Assembly: GCF_027706145.1 (NCBI RefSeq)
Contig: NZ_JAQFWW010000001.1
Span: forward strand, 372,001-436,000
From: Bacillus changyiensis
GTDB lineage: Bacteria > Bacillota > Bacilli > Bacillales > Bacillaceae
Reading direction: 5' to 3'
Length of the DNA stretch: 64,000 bases
The translations under genes were made by a program, and so were the position numbers. This document shows positions 36,444 through 45,470 of the stretch, piece by piece. Every line of letters starts with the position of its first letter. Within the stretch, counting starts at the first letter, position 1. The notes under the pieces are model-generated. The model searched no databases. It was given only the letters and a program-made list of their open reading frames with translations, and had not been told where the DNA came from.

Positions 36444-36509
36444 CCTAATCCCCCCAAAAAATTGTCACGGTGTTTACCCAGCTCATTATATGAAAAACCA
36501 TAATGAAAG

Positions 36510-36557
36510 TTGACAAAGATGTTATTACTGTTTATATTGTATATATACAGTAATAAC
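36510..36557 (+). promoter_or_regulatory. promoter and operator of the GntR-ABC operon
   Basis: SigA promoter TTGACA (36510-36515), 17 bp, TATATT (36533-36538). An inverted repeat GTTATTACTGT (36521-36531) / ACAGTAATAAC (36547-36557) straddles the -10 box and start. This fits autoregulation by the YtrA-type repressor encoded next. Confidence 0.87.
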
Positions 36558-36577
36558 GAATAGAGGGATGTTATGCT

Positions 36578-36952
36578 TTGAAGATTATCATTTCAAATTC
36601 ATCTGATGAACCCATTTATGCACAAGTCGTTAGCCAAATTAAAGAACAGATTGTTAAAGGAGAACTATCCGAATCAGCCGCGCTTCCATCAATCAGAAAC
36701 TTGGCTAAAGAACTAAAAATCAGTGTCATTACAACGAAAAGAGCCTATGATGAGCTGGAGAAAGACGGCTTCATTGTAACTATGGCCGGGAAAGGTTCAT
36801 ATGTAGCCGCCATTAATCAAGAGATGTTAAGAGAAATGAAAGTGAGATCGATCGAAGAAAAAATGACAGAAGCAATTACTGAGGCAAAACTTATCGGCTT
36901 ATCATGTGAAGAACTTCAGAAGATGCTCAAACTGATCTATGAGGGGTGGTAA
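36578..36952 (+). CDS. YtrA-type GntR-family repressor
   Basis: 124 residues: winged helix (PIYAQVVSQIKEQIVKGEL, LPSIRNLAKELKISVITTKRAYDELEKDGFI) and a very short C-terminal dimerisation tail, which marks the YtrA subgroup that usually controls an adjacent ABC transporter. TTG start with AGAGGGA 9 bp upstream. Its end overlaps the RBS of the ATP-binding gene. Inducer not known; cell-wall antibiotics are typical in this group. Confidence 0.92.
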   Translation: MKIIISNSSDEPIYAQVVSQIKEQIVKGELSESAALPSIRNLAKELKISVITTKRAYDELEKDGFIVTMAGKGSYVAAINQEMLREMKVRSIEEKMTEAITEAKLIGLSCEELQKMLKLIYEGW

Positions 36953-36954
36953 AA

Positions 36955-37827
36955 GTGAATAACATATTAGAAATCAAAAATCTATCTAAACAATATCAGG
37001 ATTTTTCATTACAAAATATCAATATTTCCCTTGAAAAAGGCTATATTATGGGTTTTATCGGACCCAATGGGGCGGGAAAAAGCACAACGATTAAACTGAT
37101 CATGAATTTAATTAAGAAAGATCAAGGTGAAATCAATATTTTTGGGTTGGATCATCAACAACATCAGCTCGATATTAAACAACGAATCGGTTTTGTGTAT
37201 GATGAAAATCATTTTTATGAAGAACTAACTGTAAACGAAATGAAAGGAATGATCCGTCCATTTTACACAAACTGGGATGAAGCTGTTTTTCAACAATATG
37301 CAAAAGATTTTCAGCTTCCATTAGCAAAACAAATCAAACAGTTATCAAAAGGCATGAAAATGAAGTTTTCATTAGCGATTGCACTGTCCCATCATGCTGA
37401 TCTCTTGATTATGGACGAACCGACATCTGGATTAGACCCGCTTGTCAGATCTGAACTATTGGATGTATTGCAAAAATTATTAGAAGATGAAAACAAATCG
37501 GTTTTCTTTTCAACACACATCACATCTGATTTAGAAAAAGTCGCCGATTTTATTACACTCATTCATAATGGAGAAATCATTCTAAGTCAAACAAAAGACG
37601 AACTTTTGGAGGAGTACTGCATTGTGAAAGGAAGCAAAGACATCTTGAGTCATCAAGACATGTTTATCGGCTTGAGAACAAACAATTTCGGTTTTGAAGC
37701 ATTATCAAAAAACAAAAAGGAAATTGTGCAACTTTTTGGGGATACAGTGATGGTTGAAAAACCAACATTAGAAGATATTTTAGTATTTTCGACAAGCAGG
37801 AGTGATCATCGTGTATTATCTTATTAA
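36955..37827 (+). CDS. ABC transporter ATP-binding protein
   Basis: 290-residue nucleotide-binding subunit: Walker A GPNGAGKST (about residue 36), signature LSKGMKMK, Walker B LLIMDEPTSGLDP and H-loop FFSTH. The C-terminal 70 residues are accessory. GTG 36955 preceded by GAGGGGTGG. Forms a drug- or peptide-export pair with the permease encoded next; the gene ends overlap. Confidence 0.94.
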   Translation: MNNILEIKNLSKQYQDFSLQNINISLEKGYIMGFIGPNGAGKSTTIKLIMNLIKKDQGEINIFGLDHQQHQLDIKQRIGFVYDENHFYEELTVNEMKGMIRPFYTNWDEAVFQQYAKDFQLPLAKQIKQLSKGMKMKFSLAIALSHHADLLIMDEPTSGLDPLVRSELLDVLQKLLEDENKSVFFSTHITSDLEKVADFITLIHNGEIILSQTKDELLEEYCIVKGSKDILSHQDMFIGLRTNNFGFEALSKNKKEIVQLFGDTVMVEKPTLEDILVFSTSRSDHRVLSY

Positions 37828-38449
37828 GAAGGATATTTTAATGCAAAAAAAAGCAGTAAAATTATCTATTTTAATCATGATTTTCTTTACGTTTTTTCTG
37901 TTTAAAATCGGATCGGCTGGACTTTCGATCGGCGTCTTGGCCATTTCTTATCAATTGGCTTTAGGGGCAAGTTCATTGGAAGAAAAAAACCACAGTGACA
38001 AAATTTTAATCAGCTTACCTATTAAGAAGAGCACGATTGTTTTAGCAAAATATTTATCAGTATACGTTTATGCCCTGTATGCCACGATTGTTTACAGTCT
38101 CATTTATTTTGTTGTCAACCAACTTAGTGCTCAACCTGAGCTGTCTATTTCTTTTCAAGCACTCGAAGGGGTTGTCATCATTGTCACGATGTTTGCTTCA
38201 TTATCGTTTCCATTCATCTTCAAATATGGATTTATAAAATCAAGGATTCCGAATTTTATCATTTTCTTTACTTTTCTATTTGGAGGAACAAAACTATACG
38301 AATATTTAAGTGATAAAGGACAGTTAGTGTCAATGTTCAACCAATTATCATCTGCAGGAATATCGACATTAATGATCGGAGTGGTGCTGCTCATGTTTGT
38401 CTGTTCTTATTTTTTATCTCTAAACTTTTATAAAAAACGTGAATTTTGA
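37811..38449 (+). CDS. ABC-2 type permease
   Basis: 212-residue membrane subunit with six predicted spans (first at about 17-36) and no periplasmic domain, like ABC2_membrane_5 proteins of YtrA-controlled exporters. GTG 37811 follows AGGAGTG, which lies within the end of the ATP-binding gene (17-bp overlap). Probably dimerises to export amphipathic peptides or antibiotics; substrate unknown. Confidence 0.88.
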   Translation: MYYLIKKDILMQKKAVKLSILIMIFFTFFLFKIGSAGLSIGVLAISYQLALGASSLEEKNHSDKILISLPIKKSTIVLAKYLSVYVYALYATIVYSLIYFVVNQLSAQPELSISFQALEGVVIIVTMFASLSFPFIFKYGFIKSRIPNFIIFFTFLFGGTKLYEYLSDKGQLVSMFNQLSSAGISTLMIGVVLLMFVCSYFLSLNFYKKREF

Positions 38450-38536
38450 TTTCATATTTAAAAATATATAGTAAATAATATTGATTATAGAGACGCTTTG
38501 CTAGTCAAAGTGGCTCTATTTTGTTTTAAAAAACTG

Positions 38537-38559
38537 TTTTTCCGGAAGTTTCGGTAAAA
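38537..38559. promoter_or_regulatory. probable ManR operator upstream of manR
   Basis: TTTTTCCG (38537-38544), 7 bp, CGGTAAAA (38552-38559). It is nearly identical to the site before manP at 40667-40689, and is placed 42 bp (centre to -10) before TATAAT at 38590-38595. The -35 region is poor, as expected for activation. Confidence 0.7.
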
Positions 38560-38589
38560 ATCTATTTTTTTCGTTGTTTTGTTTCACTG

Positions 38590-38613
38590 TATAATATAGT
38601 GTAAACGATTTCT
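38590..38613 (+). promoter_or_regulatory. manR -10 box with overlapping cre
   Basis: TATAAT at 38590-38595. Just downstream, TGTAAACGATTTCT (38600-38613) matches cre consensus TGWAANCGNTNWCA except at the last base, covering the start of transcription. CcpA repression of the mannose activator by glucose is inferred. Confidence 0.68.
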
Positions 38614-38676
38614 TATATCGTATACTTATACTATAATAAGTATTAGTGAAACGAACAGGGAGGATAGAAGAAACAG

Positions 38677-40617
38677 GTGAAATTCATGAATGAAAGACAA
38701 AAAGACATTTTGTATCTGTTGTTATCTGAACCTGAAGATTATTTATTAGTACAGGATTTTGCAGACAAGGTGAAGTGTTCTGAAAAAACGATTCGCAATG
38801 ATTTAAAAGTAATTGAAGACTATATAACAGAACATTCTAATGCCGAACTGATTCGAAAACCAGGACTAGGTGTTTATTTAAACATTGAAGAACATGAAAA
38901 GATGTTTTTTCTACGACAACTCTATTCAGAACATCACCAAATAACAGATGAAACCGACGAAAAAAGAGTTTTGCAAATCGCCTATCATCTATTAATGAAT
39001 GATAAGCCTGTTACGGCAAAAGAAATTGCTGCAAAACATTACTTAAATAAAGCAGCCATCAAAAAAGACTTGACTCAAATTGAAGAATGGCTGAAACAGT
39101 ATCAGTTAACATTAGTATCAAAGCAAAGACTAGGATTAATGATTACTGGAAGTGAGAAGAATAAACGCAAAGCGTTGGCACGAATCGCTGATTTAATTGA
39201 CAATCAGGAATTTGCCAGTCAATTTATCAAAAAGAAGTTTTTGTCTCATGAAATCGAATTTGTTAAAAATGAACTCCAATCATTACAAAAACGGCATTCT
39301 TTATATTTCACAGATGAAACATTTGAAAATTTATTATTGCACACTTTACTGATGATTCGACGAATGAAAATGAAACAACCGATTTCAATTTCTGAAAAAG
39401 AAATGATACTTGTGCGAGAAAAAAAGGAATTCCAATGGACAACAGCTTATTTAAAAAGGCTTGAACAAGTTTTCTCTGTCCTTTTTCCTGAAGAAGAAAT
39501 CGTCTACTTAACATTGCATATTTTGGGTGGGAAAGTTCGTTATCCACTATGGCAAGGTGAGGAAAACCCTCTGCTTGTTGAGGTACTGAATCATTTAATT
39601 GATCGTGTCTCAAAACTGAAGATGTTGGATTTTAGTGATGATCAAATGTTGAGAAATGGATTAACCATTCATTTAAATACAACACTAAATCGACTTCATT
39701 ATGATCTTTCTGTATCTAATCCAATGCTTCAAGACATTAAAAAGATGTATCCTTATCTATTTCATATTGTAATTGATGTTTTGGCAGACATTAATCAATC
39801 ATTTGCGCTGACGATTCCAGAAGAAGAAGCGGCGTACCTCACTTTGCATTTTCAAGCAGCGATCGAACGTTTAAATCAAAACAGCGAAACACAAAAGAAA
39901 GTCATTATCGTTTGTCATATGGGGATTGGTATGTCACAACTATTACGGACGAAGATTGAACGAAAATTCCCGCAAATGTTGGTGATTGATTGTATTGCAA
40001 AAGCTGATCTAGCAGAATATTTAGGAAAGCATAAGGATGTTGAATCCGTCATTTCAACAGTTTCCCTTGAAAAACTAAAAATTCCTCATATTGTTGTATC
40101 ACCACTTTTAGAAGCAGGGGAAGAGAAGAAATTAAAAGAGTTCATCCATCACCTTGATGAAGCACCTGAAAAAAAACAGAAAAAATTTACGATGATCAAT
40201 AATACAACACCTTTCTTAGTTTTTTTACAGGAAGAACCGCAACATCGCTACAAATTAATTGAAAAATTAGCCCTGGCTTTGTATGAGAAAGGCTATGTAG
40301 ACAAAGACTATGCTGCGCATGCCGTCCAGAGAGAAAAAATGTCAGCAACCACAATCGGGAGCGGAATTGCTATCCCACATGCAAATGCCAAATTTATTAA
40401 GCAATCTGCGATTGCAATTGCGACACTAAAAGAGCCGCTTGATTGGGGGACGGAGAAAGTCTCACTCGTTTTTATGCTGGCTGTCAAACATGAGGATCAA
40501 CAAATGACAAGGCAACTATTTCATGAACTATCTTTTATTAGCGAACAACCAGCATTTATTCAAAAGCTAACGAAAGAAACAGATGTGATGAAATTCTTAG
40601 CTTATTTGGAATACTAA
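38677..40617 (+). CDS. manR: mannose-operon transcriptional activator, PRD/EII-domain regulator
   Basis: 646 residues, near the size of B. subtilis ManR. Layout: DeoR/HTH_11-type helix-turn-helix pair (1-150, KCSEKTIRNDLKVIEDYI), two PTS-regulation domains (about 175-395, with EEEIVYLTLHILGGKVRY and EEEAAYLTLHFQAAIERL), an EIIB-like domain with VIIVCHMGIGMSQLL, and a C-terminal EIIA-fructose-type domain with TTIGSGIAIPHAN. Phosphorylation by HPr and EII tunes activation. Start ambiguous: GTG 38677 lies 11 bp from GGGAGGA; ATG 38686 is possible. Confidence 0.93.
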   Translation: MKFMNERQKDILYLLLSEPEDYLLVQDFADKVKCSEKTIRNDLKVIEDYITEHSNAELIRKPGLGVYLNIEEHEKMFFLRQLYSEHHQITDETDEKRVLQIAYHLLMNDKPVTAKEIAAKHYLNKAAIKKDLTQIEEWLKQYQLTLVSKQRLGLMITGSEKNKRKALARIADLIDNQEFASQFIKKKFLSHEIEFVKNELQSLQKRHSLYFTDETFENLLLHTLLMIRRMKMKQPISISEKEMILVREKKEFQWTTAYLKRLEQVFSVLFPEEEIVYLTLHILGGKVRYPLWQGEENPLLVEVLNHLIDRVSKLKMLDFSDDQMLRNGLTIHLNTTLNRLHYDLSVSNPMLQDIKKMYPYLFHIVIDVLADINQSFALTIPEEEAAYLTLHFQAAIERLNQNSETQKKVIIVCHMGIGMSQLLRTKIERKFPQMLVIDCIAKADLAEYLGKHKDVESVISTVSLEKLKIPHIVVSPLLEAGEEKKLKEFIHHLDEAPEKKQKKFTMINNTTPFLVFLQEEPQHRYKLIEKLALALYEKGYVDKDYAAHAVQREKMSATTIGSGIAIPHANAKFIKQSAIAIATLKEPLDWGTEKVSLVFMLAVKHEDQQMTRQLFHELSFISEQPAFIQKLTKETDVMKFLAYLEY

Positions 40618-40666
40618 AAGTGAGGTGAATGCCTTGCTTTTTTTGTTTTCTTCAGAAAAAAAGTAA

Positions 40667-40689
40667 TTTTACCGGAAACTACGGTAAAA
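40667..40689. promoter_or_regulatory. probable ManR operator upstream of manP
   Basis: Perfect inverted repeat TTTTACCG, 7 bp, CGGTAAAA. The -10 TATAGT is at 40720-40725, so centre-to-(-10) spacing is 42 bp, identical to the manR promoter. Confidence 0.75.
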
Positions 40690-40770
40690 AACAAAACTTT
40701 TATGATGATTGTTTTGATATATAGTAAATATGGGCCCAGAAAAAACCTAAATCCTAAGGAGGATTGAAAA

Positions 40771-42699
40771 ATGAAACTGTTAGCGATTACATCATGTCCA
40801 AATGGAATTGCCCATACGTATATGGCAGCAGAAAATCTTCAAAAAGCAGCTGACAAATTGGGCGTACAAATGAAAATAGAAACCCAAGGCGGGATAGGGG
40901 TAGAAAATGAACTGACCGAACAAGATATTCGCGAAGCAGACGCCGTCATCATTGCGGCAGACCGAGCGGTAAGCAAAGATCGATTTGCAGGTAAAAAGGT
41001 GCTCTCTGTCGGGGTTCAGGAAGGTATCCGCAAACCGGAAGAATTAATAAACAAAGCTATAAAAGGAAATATTCCTGTTTATCAATCAAATTCAAAATCA
41101 GAAAACACCAACCAACAGGAGAAAAAACAAAACCCGATTTATCGTCACTTAATGAATGGTGTTTCGTTTATGGTTCCATTCATTGTAGTAGGTGGATTAT
41201 TAATTGCCATCGCTCTAACGATTGGGGGAGAAAAAACACCAAAAGGGATCGTGATTCCCGATGCCTCTTTCTGGAAAACGATTGAACAAATCGGGGCTGC
41301 TTCATTCTCATTCATGATCCCGATTTTGGCTGGTTATATTGCATATAGTATTGCAGATAAACCAGGTCTTGTTCCCGGTATGATTGGCGGTTACATTGCA
41401 GCAACAGGAAGTTTTTATGGAAGTGAAAGTGGCGCTGGTTTCCTCGGTGGTATTATCGCCGGGTTTTTAGCAGGCTATGCAGCATTGGCAATTAAAAAAC
41501 TAAAAGTTCCAAAAGCGATTATGCCGATTATGCCGATTATTATTATTCCGGTATTCGCTTCACTGATCGTCGGCTTAGCATTTGTATTTTTTATCGGTGC
41601 ACCAGTTTCTCAAATATTTGAATCATTAACAGCTTGGTTATCAGGTATGAAAGGATCAAGTTCTATTCTTCTCGCATTAATTTTAGGTGCTATGATTTCA
41701 TTTGATATGGGCGGTCCTGTTAACAAAGTAGCATTTTTGTTCGGCTCAGCAATGATTGGTGAAGGAAACTATGAAATCATGGGTCCAATTGCTGCAGCTA
41801 TTTGTATTCCACCTATTGGTATGGGACTTGCTACATTCATAGGTAAAAGAAAATTCCAAGCGACAGAACAAGAAATGGGTAAAGCATCATTTACAATGGG
41901 ATTATTCGGTATCACAGAAGGAGCTATCCCATTTGCAGCGCAAGATCCACTTCGTGTCATCCCAAGTATTATGGTTGGTTCAATGACAGGTTCGGTTATC
42001 GCTATGATCGGTCATGTTGGAGACAGAGTGGCGCACGGTGGTCCGATTGTTGCAGTATTAGGAGCGGTTGATAATGTCTTCATGTTCTTTGTTGCTGTCA
42101 TCGTCGGATCAATTGTAACGGCTTTATTAGTCAATGCATTGAAAAAAAACATCAATGAAGAAGTGAAATCAAATCAAGGTTCAAGAGATGTTCCACAACA
42201 ATCCGTTCAAACAGCTAGCAAACCGTCAGAGACAACAGATATTCAGAAGTTGACAGATATCACAAGCACAGAGCTGATCGAACCTAAATTATTAGGAGAA
42301 ACTCGTGACGATATTATTGATGAAATGATTCAAAAGTTGGCACATGCAGGCGTATTACATTCAGAAAGTGAATTTAAACAAGCTATTTTAAAACGTGAAG
42401 CAGAGAGTACGACAGCGATCGGCATGAACATTGCCATTCCACATGGAAAATCAGATGCTGTCAAAAAACCAAGTGTTGTATTTGGTATCAAGCCATCTGG
42501 CGTTGATTGGAAAAGCCTTGATGGAACAAAAGCAAAATTAATCTTTATGATTGCTGTTCCAAAAGAAAGTGAAGGGAATGCACATTTAAAACTTCTGCAA
42601 ATGCTGTCTCGAAAATTAATGGATGATCATTATAGAGATCGTTTATTAGCTGTTAAAACAAAAGAAGAGGCATACAAACTTCTGGATGAAATCGTATAA
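40771..42699 (+). CDS. manP: PTS mannose-specific EIIBCA transporter
   Basis: 642-residue fructose-family PTS permease importing and phosphorylating mannose. EIIB at 1-105 begins LLAITSCPNGIAHTYMAA with the phospho-Cys9. EIIC spans about 125-460 with ten or so helices (GGPVNKVAFLFGSAM, ITEGAIPFAAQDPLRVIPSI). After a linker of about 45 residues, EIIA (500-642) has the phospho-histidine in IGMNIAIPHGKSD. RBS AAGGAGG. Followed 9 bp later by manA. Confidence 0.95.
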   Translation: MKLLAITSCPNGIAHTYMAAENLQKAADKLGVQMKIETQGGIGVENELTEQDIREADAVIIAADRAVSKDRFAGKKVLSVGVQEGIRKPEELINKAIKGNIPVYQSNSKSENTNQQEKKQNPIYRHLMNGVSFMVPFIVVGGLLIAIALTIGGEKTPKGIVIPDASFWKTIEQIGAASFSFMIPILAGYIAYSIADKPGLVPGMIGGYIAATGSFYGSESGAGFLGGIIAGFLAGYAALAIKKLKVPKAIMPIMPIIIIPVFASLIVGLAFVFFIGAPVSQIFESLTAWLSGMKGSSSILLALILGAMISFDMGGPVNKVAFLFGSAMIGEGNYEIMGPIAAAICIPPIGMGLATFIGKRKFQATEQEMGKASFTMGLFGITEGAIPFAAQDPLRVIPSIMVGSMTGSVIAMIGHVGDRVAHGGPIVAVLGAVDNVFMFFVAVIVGSIVTALLVNALKKNINEEVKSNQGSRDVPQQSVQTASKPSETTDIQKLTDITSTELIEPKLLGETRDDIIDEMIQKLAHAGVLHSESEFKQAILKREAESTTAIGMNIAIPHGKSDAVKKPSVVFGIKPSGVDWKSLDGTKAKLIFMIAVPKESEGNAHLKLLQMLSRKLMDDHYRDRLLAVKTKEEAYKLLDEIV

Positions 42700-42708
42700 A
42701 GTGAGGTA

Positions 42709-43659
42709 ATGGAATTGATTGAACCACTATTTTTTGAACCTGTATTCAAAGAAAGAATCTGGGGCGGTAAATCTTTAACCTCTTTCGGTTATCACATTCC
42801 ATCAGAACAGACTGGTGAGTGCTGGGCTTTTGCAGCACATCAAAATGGACAAAGCATTGTTCAAAACGGAATGTATAAAGGACTTTCACTTGGTGAACTA
42901 TGGGAAAAACATCGGGAATTATTCGGAAATGTGGAGGGAGATCGTTTCCCTCTCCTTACGAAAATTTTAGATGCAAATCAAGATTTATCTGTTCAAGTTC
43001 ACCCGGATGACAATTATGCACATGAACATGAAAACGGTGAACTCGGTAAGACAGAATGCTGGTATGTGATTGATTGTCAAGAAAATGCAGAAATTATTTA
43101 CGGACATCACGCCAAAACAAAAGAAGAACTAATTTCTATGATAGAAAGTAAACAATGGAATCAACTTTTACGCCGGGTAAAAGTGAAACCAGGAGATTTC
43201 TTCTATGTTCCAAGCGGGACTGTTCACGCGATCGGTGAAGGTATTTTGATTTTAGAAACACAGCAAAATTCTGATACAACCTACAGATTATATGATTATG
43301 ACAGAACAGATGCACAAGGAAATCTACGTGAACTTCATTTAGAAAAAAGCATTGATGTGATAGACGTTCCTTTTACAGCAAAGCAACCCACTATTCAATA
43401 TAAAAAAATAGATGATTTACATGTGACTTTATTCATTGAATCACCTTTTTTCTCTGTAGAAAAATGGGATTTAACAGGGTCTGTTAGCTTAAAACAAGAA
43501 AAACCGTTTCTTTTGATCAGTGTTATTAATGGGGAAGGGCATATGATTACAAATGGTAATGAATATGCCCTGAAAAAAGGAGATCATCTCTTACTGCCTG
43601 ATCGATATGGTGATTTCCAACTTTCGGGACATATTGAATGTATCGTCTCAAGTTTATAA
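42709..43659 (+). CDS. manA: mannose-6-phosphate isomerase, class I
   Basis: Interconverts mannose 6-phosphate and fructose 6-phosphate; zinc enzyme of the cupin fold, 316 residues, the usual length for the Bacillus ManA form. Zn-binding motifs QVHPDDNYAHEHENGELGKTECWYV, and the region DFFYVPSGTVHAIG and LETQQNSDTTYRLYDYDR are present. Product of ManP is its substrate. ATG 42709 follows GTGAGG; an alternative TTG is at 42715. Confidence 0.96.
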   Translation: MELIEPLFFEPVFKERIWGGKSLTSFGYHIPSEQTGECWAFAAHQNGQSIVQNGMYKGLSLGELWEKHRELFGNVEGDRFPLLTKILDANQDLSVQVHPDDNYAHEHENGELGKTECWYVIDCQENAEIIYGHHAKTKEELISMIESKQWNQLLRRVKVKPGDFFYVPSGTVHAIGEGILILETQQNSDTTYRLYDYDRTDAQGNLRELHLEKSIDVIDVPFTAKQPTIQYKKIDDLHVTLFIESPFFSVEKWDLTGSVSLKQEKPFLLISVINGEGHMITNGNEYALKKGDHLLLPDRYGDFQLSGHIECIVSSL

Positions 43660-43682
43660 TTTACTTCTGCCTGAATCCAAAG

Positions 43683-43726
43683 GGGCTGTCCAGTAAGTCG
43701 ATTTTTGACGATTGGACACCCTTTTT
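43683..43726 (+). terminator. terminator of the mannose operon
   Basis: GGG-TGTCCA...TGGACACCC stem with an inner TCG...CGA pairing, then CTTTTT. A similar GTCCAATA/TATTGGACACC stem follows the island at 51.6 kb. Confidence 0.85.
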
Positions 43727-43786
43727 ACGTTAAACAAAGGACGTCTGTGTGCATTTATAAACATCGGGGGATTCGCAAGCCTTCTC

Positions 43787-43828
43787 GGAGCTCGTTCCTT
43801 GCTCTTTTCGGACAGCTCCCATTTTTTA
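43787..43828 (+). terminator. second terminator-like hairpin
   Basis: GGAGCTCGTTCC / GGACAGCTCC stem with an 11-base loop, then CATTTTTT. It lies 60 bp after the first hairpin in a stretch without a gene; possibly part of a small repeat element. Confidence 0.45.
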
Positions 43829-43872
43829 TTATCATTATATATAGTTGGCAGATTCAAAATTCCTTTAATAAA

Positions 43873-43904
43873 TGAATGACTACTCATTCATTTCGTGTTA
43901 AAAT
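43873..43904 (+). promoter_or_regulatory. FadR operator and promoter
   Basis: TGAATGACTACTCATTCA (43873-43890) is an exact match to the B. subtilis FadR consensus TGAATGAMTANTCATTCA; the flanking bases extend the palindrome to 43870-43893. The box overlaps a -35-like ATGACT (43876-43881), 17 bp before TAAAAT (43899-43904). FadR would repress the following gene until long-chain acyl-CoA accumulates. Confidence 0.85.
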
Positions 43905-43937
43905 CTAACAAATGGATTTGATGAAAGGAGTCACTTC

Positions 43938-44780
43938 ATGAATGTAAAAAAGAATTTCAAACAGCAGACAATTCACGCTGTTCGAATAGGAAAGTCCACA
44001 GTAGCATTTCAAGGAATAAAATTAAATGTTTATTGTTTTATGGTGGATGGCGTTTTAGTTGATACTGGCCCAAAATCAGTGGAAAAGGAACTTAAACCAT
44101 TCTTTAAAGAACAAGATATCGATCAAGTTGTCATTACACATTTTCATGAAGATCATACAGGCTGTGCAGCATTTTTACAAAAAGAACTGAAGCTGCCAAT
44201 TTATATGAATCATCAGATGTTAGATTATTGTAAACAGGAGCCAGATTATCAAATGTATCGGGAATTTTTTTGGGGGAAGCGTAGTCCTTTTCATGCAAAG
44301 GCAATTGGAAAAACTTTTTTATCCCGACATGCCATTTGGGATGTCATTGAAACACCAGGTCATACTAGCGATCATTTGGCATTTTTAAATCGGGAAAGCG
44401 GGCAGCTTTTTACTGGGGATTTGTACTGCCAGGAGAAGCCAAAAGTCACATTACGTGAAGAAAACATCCCAACCGTTATTGAATCCTTAAAAAAAGTGTT
44501 AACTTATGATTTTGAAGAGATCTTTTGCTGCCATGCTGGCTATTTAAAGGATGGACGTTCAGCTTTACAGAGAAAGCTAGATTATTTGTTAGACCTCCAA
44601 GGAGAAATTATTAGGCTCTACGAAAATGGGCTGTCACCAAGGCAGATAAATACGATTCTTTTTCAAAAAGAATATCCCGTTACCTCTTTTTCTTCTGGGG
44701 AACTGGATTCTTTACACATCATAAACTCGATTATTCAAGAATATATAAAAAGTTCTGATATGAACTCATCCAAAACCTAG
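43938..44780 (+). CDS. metallo-beta-lactamase-fold hydrolase under a FadR box
   Basis: 280-residue MBL-fold hydrolase: VDGVLVDTGPKS, THFHEDHTGC (HXHXDH), ETPGHTSDHLAF and LFTGDLYC, with a C-terminal extension similar to LACTB2/YflN-type thioesterase-like proteins. Cytoplasmic, no signal peptide. ATG after AAAGGAG. The upstream FadR site suggests a role in fatty acid or acyl-CoA metabolism, for example hydrolysing an acyl thioester or ester; that is inference, as the substrate cannot be read from the sequence. Single-gene unit. Confidence 0.85.
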   Translation: MNVKKNFKQQTIHAVRIGKSTVAFQGIKLNVYCFMVDGVLVDTGPKSVEKELKPFFKEQDIDQVVITHFHEDHTGCAAFLQKELKLPIYMNHQMLDYCKQEPDYQMYREFFWGKRSPFHAKAIGKTFLSRHAIWDVIETPGHTSDHLAFLNRESGQLFTGDLYCQEKPKVTLREENIPTVIESLKKVLTYDFEEIFCCHAGYLKDGRSALQRKLDYLLDLQGEIIRLYENGLSPRQINTILFQKEYPVTSFSSGELDSLHIINSIIQEYIKSSDMNSSKT

Positions 44781-44930
44781 TTCTAGAGCTAATTCTTAAT
44801 AAAAGGCCGATCTTATTTGTGAAATACTAAACAAGTAACGAACCACCACATAATTGGTTTCATTTGATTGACTCCTTTTCTAAATTTTGTTTAAAATGGT
44901 GATGAAAGATCAAACAGGGGGAGCAAATCA

Positions 44931-45464
44931 ATGAACAACCAAAAACACTCGTGGTTTCGGATCTTGATCATTTTCGTTTTAGCTCTAGCTGTAGGCTTTG
45001 CAATTTATCAAAACTTCGCAAACAAAAAAACAGAAGCAGCAGGGCAACTGAACGAACAAGCTCCAAATTTTAAATGGACAACATTAGCTGGTGAAAAAAT
45101 AAACTTAAAAGACCTATATGGAAAGGCTGTGCTTGTGAACTTTTGGGCCTCTTGGTGCGGTCCTTGTAAAAAAGAAATGCCCGTGATCGAGCAGGCTTAC
45201 CAACAATATAAAAATGATCGTTTTGAAGTTGTTGCCGTTAATATTCAAGAACCAGATGCAACCGTGAAAAACTTTTTAAAAGATCATCAGCTTACATTTC
45301 CGGTCGTATTAGATAAGACCGGTGACATCTATGATTCATGGGGCGTCAACAATATTCCTGTTTCTTACTTTATCAGCCCTGACGGAACAATTAAGCGCAA
45401 ATTTGAAGGTGAAATGTCTAAAGAGCAATTAGATCAATGGATAAAAGAACTTCTTAAGCTCTAG
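44931..45464 (+). CDS. membrane-anchored thiol-disulfide oxidoreductase (ResA/StoA-like)
   Basis: 177 residues: one N-terminal transmembrane anchor (about 10-28), then an extracytoplasmic TlpA/ResA-type thioredoxin domain with redox motif WASWCGPCKKEMP (Cys76/Cys79 region) and cis-proline segment NNIPVSYFISPDG. Family members reduce apocytochrome c (ResA), support sporulation cortex (StoA) or act in other envelope disulfide chemistry. No ccdA or resB neighbour here, so the role is open. ATG after GGGGGAGC. Confidence 0.93.
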   Translation: MNNQKHSWFRILIIFVLALAVGFAIYQNFANKKTEAAGQLNEQAPNFKWTTLAGEKINLKDLYGKAVLVNFWASWCGPCKKEMPVIEQAYQQYKNDRFEVVAVNIQEPDATVKNFLKDHQLTFPVVLDKTGDIYDSWGVNNIPVSYFISPDGTIKRKFEGEMSKEQLDQWIKELLKL

Positions 45465-45470
45465 AAAGGA

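Noticed and set aside
43654..43887. 77-codon minus-strand frame between manA and the MBL gene
   Set aside because: It spans two terminator stems and the promoter; explained by those elements.
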